Positions 21,538 through 32,329 of a DNA stretch of 64,000 bases are shown in pieces. How positions within the stretch are numbered: position 1 is the stretch's first letter; every line of letters begins with the position of its first letter. The position numbers were made by a program, and so were the translations under genes. Origin of the DNA: Sacculina carcini (taxonomy: Eukaryota; Arthropoda; Thecostraca; Sacculinidae); assembly GCA_916048095.2 (NCBI GenBank), contig OU696573.1, forward strand, positions 6,976,306 to 7,040,305. The letters are read 5' to 3'. A model generated the notes under the pieces. The model had not been told where the DNA came from, did no database searches, and saw only the letters and a program-made list of their open reading frames with translations.

Positions 21538-24500
21538 TTAGACACCTGCTCGATTTCGAATATGAGCATAATGTGAATTTGCCTGTATGAGTTCCACTTC
21601 TTCAACAAGAGGTTCATTTTTGCTTGCCCGTACGTGGCGCTTCAGAAGAACAGGACCTGGATGACAGAGCCAAGAAGTAACCGACGCACCTGAAGAAGAA
21701 CGTCGTGTGAAGTTGAATAATCTTTCATGTGGAGTTGAATTGATAGATGTGCACAGCAACGAGCGTATAGAATGCAGAACATCCGGCAAAACAGTCTGCC
21801 AGTGCTGTGTCTGAAGACCACGAGACTTCAGAGCCATCAAAACACTTTTCCATATGACTCCGTTAAAACGCTCAACCTGACCATTTCCTTGTGGATTGTA
21901 GCTCGTTGTTCTGCTGCACGCTATTCCTTTTCTCATTAAGAAATCTTGAACCTCCCTGCTCATGAAAGACGATCCTCTGTCGCTGTGTATGTATGCCGGC
22001 ATACCAAAAATGGAGAATAGATGCGCAAGGCAGTCGATGACGGTAGCGGCAGTCATGTTCGAACATGGATACACAAACGGAAAACGAGAATACTCGTCTA
22101 TGATATTCAGAAAATAGCAATTCTTATCTGTGCTTGGTAAAGGTCCCTTGAAGTCTATATTTAAACGTTCAAATGGTTGTGTTGCTTTAATTAGACTAGT
22201 CTTCTCAGGTCGATTAAATCTTGGTTTGACTTCGGCACACACTTTGCATGACCGGATGACCTGTCGAACATCCTCTACAGAATATGGCAAATTCTTGATC
22301 CTGATGAAATGACACAGGCGAGTGACGCCAGGATGACATAAAGCTTCGTGGAGAGACCTCAACGCATCGGCACCACTGCAGGCTGCTCCACAATGAGGCC
22401 TGGAGAATATGTCAGGAGTCACATTCTCGTGACCTGGTCGGAAAACAATGTCGTAGTCGTAACAGGACAGCTCTAGACGCCAACGCAAAATTTTGTCGTT
22501 CTTTATCTTACTTCTATGTTGCTTGTCAAACATGAAGCTCACAGATCTCTGACCAGTCCTTATGATGAAACGTCTTTCAGTTAGATAATGACGCCAGTGA
22601 CGGACTGCTTCGATGATGGCCTGCGCTTCTTTTTCCACCGATGCGTATAATTTCTCGGGCCCTTGAAATGTTTTTGAAAAGAACGCTATAGGGCGTCCAT
22701 TCTGGGCCAGTACAGCGGCGATCGCCACGTCGGACGCGTCAGTTTCCACGTCAAAAGGAAGTGTCTCATCAATCGCTTGCACTACTGAATTTTCTATTTC
22801 ACCCTTGAGTTTTTCGAAAGCGATCTCAGCTTCCTTGGAGACTGGAAAAGTAGTGGTGCTGCTTAACGGGTGAACCTTCTGAGAGTAGTTGTGGATCCAA
22901 TGCGAATAATACGCAAACAAACCCAATGATCGATTCAATGACTTTCTGTCCTTGGGTAAAGATAATTCGCGTAGAGGACGAAGTCTCTCTGGATCTGGGC
23001 GTTTCTTGCCATCTTCCACCACATAGCCTAGAATACTGAGACACTTCGTCGAGAATGAGCATTTTTCATCGTTGTAGCTGATGTTTCTTCTTTTCGCCGC
23101 TGCCATGAATTTTTCAAGGTTTGAGTCATGCTCTTCTTGAGTCATACCACATATGGTGACGTCATCCAAGTAGGCAAACGTCCCAGAGAGCTGTTCTTCC
23201 TGAATCAAAGAATCCATGATCCGTTGGAAGCAGGCGACGCCGTTCGTAACTCCGAATGGAATTCGAGTAAACTGATATAAACGGCCGCCAGCTTGAAACG
23301 CCGTATATGGCTTGTCTTCATTCTGAATCGGGATCTGATGATACGCACTCCTCAAGTCTATCGTGCTGAAAATTCGGTAACGCGCAATTTTGTCCACGGT
23401 ATCGTCAATTCGTGGTAAAGGGTAGCTGTCGAGAAGCGTGAACTTGTTTACTGTCTGCGAATAATCAACAGCCATGCGCCATTTCTTCGTGCCATCTTTG
23501 ACCACAACAATCTGTGCACGCCAAGGAGAATTTGACGGTTCAATGACTCCTTCCTTCAACAGCCCCTGAGTCTCTTTCTCGATGAACGACCGATCTTGAT
23601 GTGAGTACCTCCTGGACTTGGTTGGAATCGGATGACAATCTTCTGTCATGTTTTTGAAAAGTTCAGGTGGGTCCACTTTCATGGCACTGAATCCACAGAC
23701 AACGAGAGGTGGCAGATCTCCTCCGTACTTCAAAACTACATTGTCATGCATCTGCTGAAAATCTTGACCCAGAATAATATCTGAACACAATTGAGGCAGG
23801 ACTGTCAAACGCACCCTATCGTATTGTCGACCATTAACTCTGATATTGACCAGACAATGTCCAGACGTTCGCGTGGAGAACGAAGTTGAAGCCATGGAAA
23901 CAGTACTGGGTGATGGCTGAACAGTTAGCGAGTGGCGTTTAACGAGACACGGATGAATGAAACTTTCCGAGCTACCACTATCTACGAGACCGTCAACCTC
24001 CTCGTTAGCAATGAAAACCTTCACAGCCGCCTTTGACAATGAGCTCGCAGTGGCTGCCGACGTAGTAGATTCTATCATTTTGCCGCCAGAATCTACGTCT
24101 GTATTTGCAGCAGCTGTTGTCGGCCTTCCACGAGACACTTTGGCAAAATGACCAGTTTTCTGACATTTATGACAGACAGCTTCTCGAGCAGGACACCTTG
24201 AGCGAGGGTGTCTTTGTAAACCACAAAAGAAACATTTCGCACTCACAGCACATGTAACAGCAGTGGTGTCATTATTTTCACAGAGTGAGTCGGCCGGGAC
24301 ACATGCCGCATGAGTTTCACCGTAGACAACAGAGTTATTCCGAGCCGACTCTAGAGCTCGCGCTTGGTCAAACATGGTAGTCAGTTCCAATGTTGTATTC
24401 TCCAGGAGGCGCTGTCGTATAGCTGACGACTGAAGTCCAGCAATTAATGCGTCACGTATAGACTCGTCACAATATTTTGTTGAAGTGACGGCCTGGAAAT

Positions 24501-24846
24501 TGCACTCTCTGCTGAGAACTTTGAGAGCCTGAAAATACTCGTCAAGAGACTCTCCCACCTGCTGACGCCGAGTGGCCAGTCGGTGACAGGCAAACACTTC
24601 GTTTGATGGTCTGACATACTGCGACTTGAGACACTTGATAGCTTTTTCGTACGTATCACAGTCAGAAATAGTATCGTACACCTTTGAAGACACAAAATTG
24701 ACTAGCAGTCCCAACTTGTTGGCGCTTCCTTGAGGAACGACTGTCAGAAAAAGCTCGAAAGTTTTGAACCAGTGTTTCCACTCTTGTGTCGCTGAAGACG
24801 AGGACGGGTCACAGTCCAACCTCTCTGGTTTGAGAAAGCGTTCCAT
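21538..24846 (-). CDS. Gag-Pol polyprotein of Ty3/gypsy-like retrotransposon (1102 codons)
   Basis: The ATG at 24846 (MERFLKPERLD) lies about 30 nt inside the 5' LTR. Domains in order: Gag with capsid-like helices (residues 1-190) and knuckles CFFCGLQRHPRSRC and CHKCQKTGHFAKV (about 205-240; the second lacks its final Cys); aspartic protease VDGLVDSGSSESF (about 285); RT with KWRMAVDYS, FSTIDLRSAYHQI and the FAYLDD box (about 470-580); RNase H VETDASDVAIAAVLAQ and onward; integrase with the HHCC region ending CKVCAEVKP and the core LNIDFKGP...SDRGSSF...GNGQVERF (D, D, E). Gag and Pol share one frame with no shift. The enzymes would copy element RNA and insert the cDNA. Truncated by the TAA described above. 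Confidence 0.93.
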   Translation of the reverse strand: MERFLKPERLDCDPSSSSATQEWKHWFKTFELFLTVVPQGSANKLGLLVNFVSSKVYDTISDCDTYEKAIKCLKSQYVRPSNEVFACHRLATRRQQVGESLDEYFQALKVLSRECNFQAVTSTKYCDESIRDALIAGLQSSAIRQRLLENTTLELTTMFDQARALESARNNSVVYGETHAACVPADSLCENNDTTAVTCAVSAKCFFCGLQRHPRSRCPAREAVCHKCQKTGHFAKVSRGRPTTAAANTDVDSGGKMIESTTSAATASSLSKAAVKVFIANEEVDGLVDSGSSESFIHPCLVKRHSLTVQPSPSTVSMASTSFSTRTSGHCLVNIRVNGRQYDRVRLTVLPQLCSDIILGQDFQQMHDNVVLKYGGDLPPLVVCGFSAMKVDPPELFKNMTEDCHPIPTKSRRYSHQDRSFIEKETQGLLKEGVIEPSNSPWRAQIVVVKDGTKKWRMAVDYSQTVNKFTLLDSYPLPRIDDTVDKIARYRIFSTIDLRSAYHQIPIQNEDKPYTAFQAGGRLYQFTRIPFGVTNGVACFQRIMDSLIQEEQLSGTFAYLDDVTICGMTQEEHDSNLEKFMAAAKRRNISYNDEKCSFSTKCLSILGYVVEDGKKRPDPERLRPLRELSLPKDRKSLNRSLGLFAYYSHWIHNYSQKVHPLSSTTTFPVSKEAEIAFEKLKGEIENSVVQAIDETLPFDVETDASDVAIAAVLAQNGRPIAFFSKTFQGPEKLYASVEKEAQAIIEAVRHWRHYLTERRFIIRTGQRSVSFMFDKQHRSKIKNDKILRWRLELSCYDYDIVFRPGHENVTPDIFSRPHCGAACSGADALRSLHEALCHPGVTRLCHFIRIKNLPYSVEDVRQVIRSCKVCAEVKPRFNRPEKTSLIKATQPFERLNIDFKGPLPSTDKNCYFLNIIDEYSRFPFVYPCSNMTAATVIDCLAHLFSIFGMPAYIHSDRGSSFMSREVQDFLMRKGIACSRTTSYNPQGNGQVERFNGVIWKSVLMALKSRGLQTQHWQTVLPDVLHSIRSLLCTSINSTPHERLFNFTRRSSSGASVTSWLCHPGPVLLKRHVRASKNEPLVEEVELIQANSHYAHIRNRAGV

Positions 24847-24856
24847 CTTATCGGAT

Positions 24857-24874
24857 TGTTTTGTGATGAATAAA
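24857..24874 (-). promoter_or_regulatory. Putative primer-binding site complementary to the element's own LTR
   Basis: One base inside the 5' LTR, the 18 bp at 24857-24874 are the exact inverse complement of 24906-24923 within the LTR. No TGG-starting tRNA-type binding site follows the LTR. This geometry fits self-priming from the element's own RNA. Confidence 0.6.
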
Positions 24875-24875
24875 T

Positions 24876-25182
24876 TGTTATGAAAGATTGGCCTCAACGA
24901 TAGGCTTTATTCATCACAAAACACACATCTCCTGAAACAAAAGAAAGTACAAATGGATATGTGAACCATAAAACGTTATATATACAGGATAATTGTAAGT
25001 ACACAATTAAACAAAATGATTGCCCAAAATGAGCTATTTACAGAATATTTAATACAGAAATATACCCGGAGATGTGCACGCAAAACACGATGGTGAAAGA
25101 CAAAATATGTTGTTGTTGTTATACAGAAAATACCCACAGCGCTGCCAGATGAGCGCACAAAAATAGCCAAGATTTCATAACA
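24876..25182 (-). repeat. 5' LTR of the retrotransposon, with promoter and polyA signals
   Basis: Partner of the 3' LTR. On the minus strand a TATA-like stretch (inverse of 24974-24987, CTGTATATATAACG) could act as promoter, and AATAAA (24906-24911) as the polyadenylation signal. Confidence 0.9.
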
Positions 25183-25677
25183 CTATTATCAAATTACCTT
25201 TGAAATAAGGCACGTAAAGATGTAAAAAAACATCAAATAAACTCATTTATATGTACTAAAATCCAACATCCGATGACACTTGGGTCTATTTGAAAAAAAC
25301 AAAAACAAATAAAACCTAAAGAAACATGGTTTTTTTGCAAAAAAATGGCATCCAAAAAACGTTTTTTTGCATCACTAGTGGGAACTCCTCACTGCCACTA
25401 TAGTTTGCGCTTAGTCATTACTAGAGTTGGGAAATATATGTTTTAATTTTTGCCGTTTTATGTTTTTATTATGTGATGAAATGCGTATTATGTGTGTTTA
25501 TTATGTGTATTCAATTTTAATGTAATACGTGAATTTTGGACTATTTCGTAGAATATTTGCATTTTTGACATGCTTCTAGCGATATTCCATTGAGAAGCCA
25601 CCCTTAGAGAGGCAAATTTTTCGCAGTGCATGGCGAAGTTTTTTCCTTGATTGGGCCCTCCCGATAAGGTAGGGGTG

Positions 25678-25858
25678 CAGTGGCGGCACCAGGATTTTTC
25701 GGTAGGGGGCTAAGGAAAAAGATGCGGGAATTTGATGAAACACTAGAAACTAGAATCGATATGTTAATGGTCAGGATTTTTGGGGGCTCAGAAGGGATTG
25801 ACACATTTCGGGAGGGGAGGCTTCAACCTCTTTAATCCCCCATGAGTGCTGCCACTGT
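25678..25858. mobile_element. hAT MITE, 181 bp (CAGTGGCGGCACC family)
   Basis: Left end CAGTGGCGGCACCAGG; right end inverted CAGTGGCAGCACTCATG. The flanks TAGGGGTG and TATTGGTG agree at 6 of 8. Related to 3860-4060 and 44325. Confidence 0.78.
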
Positions 25859-26296
25859 ATTGGTGCAGCTTTGGAATTTTGTTTAGAGGCGCAATGATCT
25901 TAGGATTCGATTCTGCTTGCACATTTAACATTTCTGGCCGAGCAGTCGATTTGTTGTGTTGCTCGAGTTGCGACTTGTGACCAGCAGACACATTATTCTC
26001 TCATGCAACGCAAAAAGAATGCTCTCCTTGTCAGGCGCGTTTTTCTAGGAAATTGGATTTCACATTGAATTCCTTCAATCCCTTTAAGCGTGACAATACA
26101 GACGCCATTTATGTTGAATAATTACCGAAAATGTCAATCCGAAGTACATGTGTGATACTACCTTCCCAAAAAAACAATGACACGTGTACCTATCTTGGAG
26201 TGATTTGGTCTATATAGCGAGTTATTGCAGACACTGTGAACCCTGTTGTCACTCAGTCACACCACTTAGGCCACACCCACGACCCATATGATAGGG
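25859..26296. other. Gene-free stretch
   Basis: Nothing recognised. Confidence 0.4.
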
Positions 26297-26304
26297 GGTA
26301 GGAG

Positions 26305-27923
26305 TAGAGATGCTAAACAACAATTTTTTTGTTGCATTTTAAAATCATGTTTTTGGGATATTCTATTATTATTTTTTTAGTTTTTGCTCTAATTGGCATC
26401 GGATGTTGGGTTTTAGTACATATAAAATTAATTAAATTGGTGTTTTGTACCTATACGTGTCTTATTTGAGAGATAATTATATAATAGTATTACAAAACTA
26501 TTTGTCAATAAATATCCCAATGGACTGTTTGAAAGTGCAGCTGGGCCTAGTGGCTGAGGTTTTTTCACTGAAAAATAGCTTTCTAAAGGTGGTTTTAATG
26601 ATGTAGATATTAAAAAAATTATCAGCAGAGCAAAATAAAATAATTGTTTAATCAATTTTTTTCCAAGGAAACCATGTTTTTATGAAAAGAAGTCATGTTG
26701 TTTTTTAATCTGAATATAAATTCCTTTTATTAATATACAGATTAAGAAATAGGTTGTAAGCAGAACAAGACAAGTTAATGGGCTGGTCAAGTGTTTTTAA
26801 CAAACGTTATTTAAAACCAACATTTGTTTAATGAATTGATTTTTGAGAACAGACTCTATGAAACATAGATTGGTTTAATATACGAGCGATATGTGTGTTC
26901 AAATGCCTTTTCTATATGAAATAATCTGCTGGTATAAGCGGCTGGTTAAGCCATTAAATATATTCCATTTTTTTTAAACCATTGTCTTTTAAAAATCAAT
27001 TTTTTGAGAGACGTTCTTCTTAGAAGTGGAGATTTTGAAATAATTGTCAGCCGAACAAGCAAAGTTGAACCAAATCATACCAAGTTGTATATATTATTAA
27101 TTACCGGTTTTTGAGAACTGGTTTTATGGATGATGATTTCCTTGGTGTTGGTATTTGTGTTCAAATACCTTTTTGTACATTCAGTATATATCATCAGTCG
27201 TTATTTTCCTACAAGGAAAGAATGTCCTTTTTGCTGGTCGGGATTGTCACTATGAATAACGCGATCCGCTTTTATTCGTAGTCTCATTAGGGACAATAAT
27301 TTTGTGTGTATATTTATAGTTTTTGTGTAAATATGTGCAGTGTTTGTACTTTTATACTGGCAAATAATTGATGTGTTGACAGAAATGGTGCTTAATATGG
27401 AATTTTAGCACCATAGTATCGTATCATCATAGTAATCACGAAATTTTGTCAATATGTTTTCTGTTCCGTTCTGAATGGCAAAATACATTTGAATTTGAAA
27501 TAGATAATGTGTAAAAAACCAAAAAATGAATGCGATCTTTTGATATTTTTTAAATAGTTTCAGGTTTTTAACAGAAAAATGCGGTTCTCAAACATTGCTT
27601 TCTTAAACAATGACTAACTCAATAATTGACTGCAAAGCTGTACTATATATAGCAGTGCAGTACAGTACCGTGAAAAAATTATATTCGGACTTTCAGCCAC
27701 ATTATAACAATTTTAATGTGCATATTTAAGGATTATTCAATTTGATAGGGCTACTAATAGCATGAATACATCATATGTTCATACAAATATTTCATTTAAC
27801 ATCCCAGAATATATAATTCCTATAGTTTATATTCTTTGCATGACACTTCAAAAAGAACCAAAGTGAACGTGTTTTGTATCGAGGTTTTTTGGCAAAAAAA
27901 AACATTTTTAGTTCGCATCTCTA
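26305..27923. mobile_element. Non-autonomous hAT (copy B), inverted sister of 19542-25377
   Basis: Left end TAGAGATGCTAAAC; right end inverted TAGAGATGCGAAC. The flanks GGTAGGAG and GGCAGGAA agree at 6 of 8. The inverse of its right end aligns base for base with the left end of copy A over several hundred bp. It holds the unoccupied version of the retrotransposon target near 26483-26487. No transposase. Confidence 0.85.
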
Positions 27924-27931
27924 GGCAGGAA

Positions 27932-30540
27932 TTCACTAGAAGTATAAACCGTGCGACGCTTTTGATGTCCGGACTTAAGAAGCTATCAGGAACGTTGTTA
28001 TATTTCCATTGTTAACGTTGCTGGCGTTAATATTGCACCTTTATGCAGTATTTGAGTGTATCATAAGTTATGATTCATAACATGTTGAATCCGTGATCTG
28101 ATTAATTACAATAATTAGCACAATAGATTAATTCCAGGCGCAACCTATAATTATGTAATTATATATTTGGAAACTATTTCTCAGTGAAAATGACATTTTA
28201 TATTTTATTGGTTAAAAATGGCAAGTTATGTGAAGAAATATGTTTTGCGATCACATAAAATTTCCAACTCTACTCATTACACACACACACACACATACAC
28301 ACACACTGGAGTAGTTAGGCACGCATGCGCACTGAGGATTTTTTTGCATATTCTTGAACAATCGACGAAGATAACAATGGCAGATAACATTCCACAAAGG
28401 AAATGTCTGTGTGTCTGGGGTGCAAGTGTGTGTGTATGTATGTGTGTGTGTGTGTGTGTGTGTGTGCGTATGTCTGGGGTGCAAGCGTGTGTATGTATGT
28501 GGGGGTGAGGTATGGGTGTGGCTGTAGGTGTGTGACTTTTTTCCGCGTCTGTCATCACTGAAATCATATTTCATGCAGGTTTTTTACCATGTCACCCCTG
28601 TGTTCCTATTGATTACTAATGTGTTGTGTGCGCCTGTGTGTGTGTATGTGTGTGTGTGCATGTGAGTGTGTATGTGTGTGTGTGTGTATATTTGTGTGTG
28701 TGTGTGTGTATCTGTCTGTGTGTGTGTATTCGTGTGTGTGTGTACTTGGGTGTATGCTGACTCGTGTGTTCTCCATCGCTCGACTGAGTATGCGTCAATA
28801 TGTCTGCTTGGGTCTGCATGAATGTGTATGTGCGTGTTGTGTGTATGCTGTGGGCTGCATTTTTTATCCGGTAATTATCGGTGTGTGATTGAAACGTGCA
28901 GATGAGTGCGACTCTCCGGCTCACTCGCTCGCTCTTTCTCTGATACACAAAAAGCCGCTATTTTAACCCCACTCTCACAACACTAAGCATACCCATCCAC
29001 AAGTTATCGATCGCGCGTCATGCTGTTTCGTATTGAAGGAATTCGCCGGTGTACTGGAAAACAGAAGTAGGGAAATGTCTGCGAAAACAAACGTATTTTT
29101 TGCTTTGCACCAAGCACAACATATGCACTCACATTGCACATGTACATAAACACAATCTACAAATTGCGTAGCCAATTTCAGAAAAAGGAACGTTGGCACA
29201 ATTATTTTTAATTGTCGGTGTCAACTTCTGTTTCATCATTCTCATAGGTAAGCATCATGATTTAATCTTGTGGTATCGTATTTGCTTATGCAAACTTGTG
29301 AGCAAATTTGACTCCTTTTCAATACATTTCATGCTCATTTTTAAGGTTTTCCGGCCGGTTTCTGTATCTGCTTATGATCAAGGTGTATGGTAGTTCCAGT
29401 CGTTCGTCCTTTTCAACCATTTTCATTTAAATATTATAAATAATAATATTCTAAGGGTGGAATTTAAAGGTTTATGTATCGTTTGCTGTGTATTGTCTGT
29501 TCCAGTAGCGCAGCTAAGCTATCTGCCGCACCCATCATGTATGATCGTGGATCACTTAGCCGCAGGAGACTGTAAGAGAGTTAGCTAGCTCATAGCTGAA
29601 TAGACGAAACTCTTATAATAGTGCATGATTCCGGTCACATAATCGGAGATCATTATCTTCAATACATGCTGCCTTCACTCAGCTATTTGTCATTTGAGGT
29701 TAATACAGCACATATGAAGTACTATATTCAAAATTACAAATCATATATAAAGATAATTTGATGTCTTCAGCAGCCCTTGTGCCGTCCCTTAACGTGCTCA
29801 CGAAGCGAAGCGCCTTTCTCCTGCCTTTTTACGCTATGTCACTTGTCAGAACATATTTGACGACAAAGTAGCTAATGTCTTATATTTCTTGGTTAATGTG
29901 CATATGCTACGAGTACTACATGATTTATCTGCTGTTTTGGTTTAAATGAACACATCAACTGTCAATTGGGAATTTATGTGATATTTAAGCCCCGGAGCAC
30001 TGTCGTATTCCAGCAGACATACGTTGAAACACATTCGCGTACACACTCGGACAGTCACATACACACACACAATCCACCGCATTGTCACAGAGAGACTAGA
30101 TAGCGAACGTTCTAAAGAAAGAATGTCGTCCGTTAATTAGATAGAATGTCGTACATTTGAATACACACAAAGACACACACGCACACATTCACGTACATGC
30201 ACATGCAGACACTCACACACTTCAAGGAGGGGAGCCAAACATAGACGACCCCATTTACGACGATTTCCCTATCTGAATATAGGAAAATGTGTGTGTGTGT
30301 GTGTGTGTGTGTCCTCATATGTGTTTATGCGTGTGTGTGTGTGTGCGTGTGTGTATGTATGTGTGTATATGTGTTTGTGTGTGAGTCCTGTGTATACAAG
30401 GGTTACTATCATAAATGACCCTGTCTGGCATGATCGAGAACTATATATAGAAAAGGATCAATCGACAAAGTCATCATACGGTCGAGAAAATTGTCGTTTG
30501 TCTGTCAAGATCAAAGGCATGGAATGTTAGCATGGAAATT
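27932..30540. other. Gene-free stretch with several TG/CA tracts
   Basis: Microsatellites at 28279-28306 (CA), 28425-28468 (TG), 28622-28745 (TG, imperfect), 30055-30070 (CA) and 30288-30385 (TG). ORFs here are Cys-Val or His-Thr translations of these tracts. Between the tracts I recognise no domain or TE end. Confidence 0.5.
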
Positions 30541-30665
30541 AAGTATATATGCGGGTGAAAAAAAATTATGACCCGGTAGAGCCAATATAAAACAAGAAAC
30601 AATATATGCAAGGAAAACACATGGGCAATAACACTCCAATTAATCAAAACCAAGTAATCAATTAA

Positions 30666-31775
30666 TCAGCAGCCCCACAAATTCATGAGGTGCTCGCTGG
30701 CTCTGACTCCATCTCCTCTGGCGTAATTGTCAGTTTCAGCTGTATGCAGCTGGGTCTGGTCTACTCCATCCTCCTCCCACAAATCGTTGTCTTGGTGAAA
30801 AACGGTGTGTAGGACACAGGTTGCAAGTACTGTATATGTGGTATCGTGAGCCGTCCATTTTTTGACGCATTTCAGCATTCGGAACCTGCTTTTTCAGACA
30901 CCGTAGGCCCTCTCCATCACCATTCTGCTGCTCGAATGCAGAAAGTTAAATTTTCTATGACTTTCTGTCAGGTGACCATTATCCTTGAACGGCGTTATGA
31001 CGTATTTTGAAAGAGGGTAGGCCGAGTCTCCAAAAATCACACCGCTCCGATCAGAGCCGTTGCGAGGAATTATGGCGTCCCCCCGAAGGCAACACTTGGG
31101 GCCCCCATTGTGAATATTGAATGCATTTATTAGATATAATCACATTCTACGTGAAGCAAAGGGACCCCTCAACATTCGGGGGGCCCCCGGCCGGGGGGTA
31201 CGGGGGGCGGTTGCTACGGCTCTGGCTCCGATCACAGACGATTGCAAATTTGTTTTGAGTTGAGTTTTATGGAACACACTTGCGTCATGCACCGATCCCG
31301 GATACCCGCATTCCAAGTCGGTGAAAATTAGGCGACGGTCACAAACATTCTGGATAATTACGCTGTGGAATCCTTTGCGATTCACATAATCCTGCGGGCA
31401 GTAAACAGACGCACTGATAGAGATATGTGAGTCATCAATTGCACCGACAATCCTCCCTGTCTGTTTCAAACAGCGGCGAGATAGAGCTGAAATCCACATA
31501 GTTTGGCATGAGGAGACTCTACGGTTGGTGATTACAACTGTTGACTTTTACACACCAAACCTGTCGCCAACACTCCTAATGGTCTCTTGATTGCCAATAG
31601 TCCAAATATATATCAGGACCGATTTATCGACGCCGACTTCTGGTCGTCCACCTCTTTGATGGTGATTCCAGTTCAAGTTGATTTCCGAACATATACGCTC
31701 AACGCACATTCTTGAACAGCGAAAGTGCGAGCGAAACTCTTCCGCAGAATACATAGGCACCACTGGTTCAGCGTA
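30666..31775 (-). pseudogene. PIF/Harbinger DDE transposase, disrupted
   Basis: The minus strand from 31763 gives an N-terminal helical region and LIYIWTIGNQETIRSVGDRF. An in-frame TAA at about 31545 follows. The frame then resumes with RIVGAIDDSHISI (first catalytic Asp region of DDE_Tnp_4), NRKGFHSVIIQNVCD and GYPGSVHDASVF (second Asp). A 173-bp MITE (31052-31224) splits the frame. Beyond it come VIFGDSAYPLSKYVI and RMVMERAYGV, a TGA, then KSRFRMLKCV. The C-terminus, ending NLWGC at 30666, follows. Two stops plus the MITE inactivate it. Its product would have cut and pasted a Harbinger element, with an accessory Myb-like protein that I do not see here. A GGGCCTGTTCGTTTCACAC-type end near 32314 may be its terminus. 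Confidence 0.88.
31052..31224. mobile_element. hAT MITE, CAGAGCCG family (copy 2)
   Basis: Ends CAGAGCCGTTGCGAGG and, inverted, CAGAGCCGTAGCAACC. The identical 8-bp flanks GCTCCGAT are at 31044-31051 and 31225-31232. It sits in the second half of the Harbinger transposase. 173 bp, the same length as copy 3. Confidence 0.93.
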
Positions 31776-32329
31776 CCTGTGTATGCGCGTTGGAGGACTC
31801 CTTTCTGGCCTATAGGAAATGACACCATAGCATGGACAATATAGAATTAATAGATAAATGTATAATGCACCCTACATTCCATTCAGTTAGTTAGTTGTTT
31901 GTTATGAAGTAAATATACGTATTCAATATTATCTAGAATCATTATAGCATGTGATGTTATATATGCTGTTACCATAAATGGGGTGTGAATGCTTATGCAA
32001 CACTACAGTACTCAGCACAAACTCGACAATATCGTTGATTTTATGCGTACACATTTGCGTAGTCATTTTCATCGTCTGAAGATGATAACAATTCCTCCAG
32101 AACCGCAGCTACGCTCAAATCCATTACCACGGTATAAATATCGATAGAAATATCCAACGAAATATCGACGATGAAGTGAAAACGTCAACACAACACAACC
32201 GAAACTAACAATACCGCAACTGACTATAGACATTCATGAAAGCTTCACTTCTGAAAGTGTTCGATTTATGCACTTCGGAAGCTCTTACTTCAGAAGTGTG
32301 AAACGAACAGGCCCTAGGTAAGATGGTTG

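Larger units (their letters stand above)
20909..25182 (-). mobile_element. Nearly intact Ty3/gypsy-like LTR retrotransposon
   Basis: Two 307-bp direct repeats (20909-21215 and 24876-25182) look identical on reading and have TG...CA ends. The flanks are a 5-bp duplication, CTATT, at 20904-20908 and 25183-25187. The element is read on the minus strand: 5' LTR on the right, a gag-pro-RT-RNaseH-integrase frame, a polypurine tract and the 3' LTR. The order with integrase after RNase H defines the Ty3/gypsy (Metaviridae) type; clade not assigned. Identical LTRs imply a recent insertion. One in-frame TAA near the integrase C-terminus is the only coding break seen. Confidence 0.93.
19542..25377. mobile_element. 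Non-autonomous hAT (copy A) split by an LTR retrotransposon
   Basis: Left end TAGAGATGCGACC; right end inverted TAGTGATGC. The flanks are the identical 8-mer GTGGGAAC at 19534-19541 and 25378-25385. Removing the retrotransposon leaves about 1.56 kb of AT-rich sequence with A/T runs and no transposase. A sister copy in the opposite orientation is at 26305-27923. Its left end aligns with this copy's right end, sharing GGTTTTAGTACATATAAA-like sequence. Confidence 0.9.

Noticed and set aside
32075-32115. CTGAAGATGATAAC string as another Penelope-like end
   Set aside because: Only a loose match to the CTGATGA...GAAAC layout, with no inverted arms nearby.
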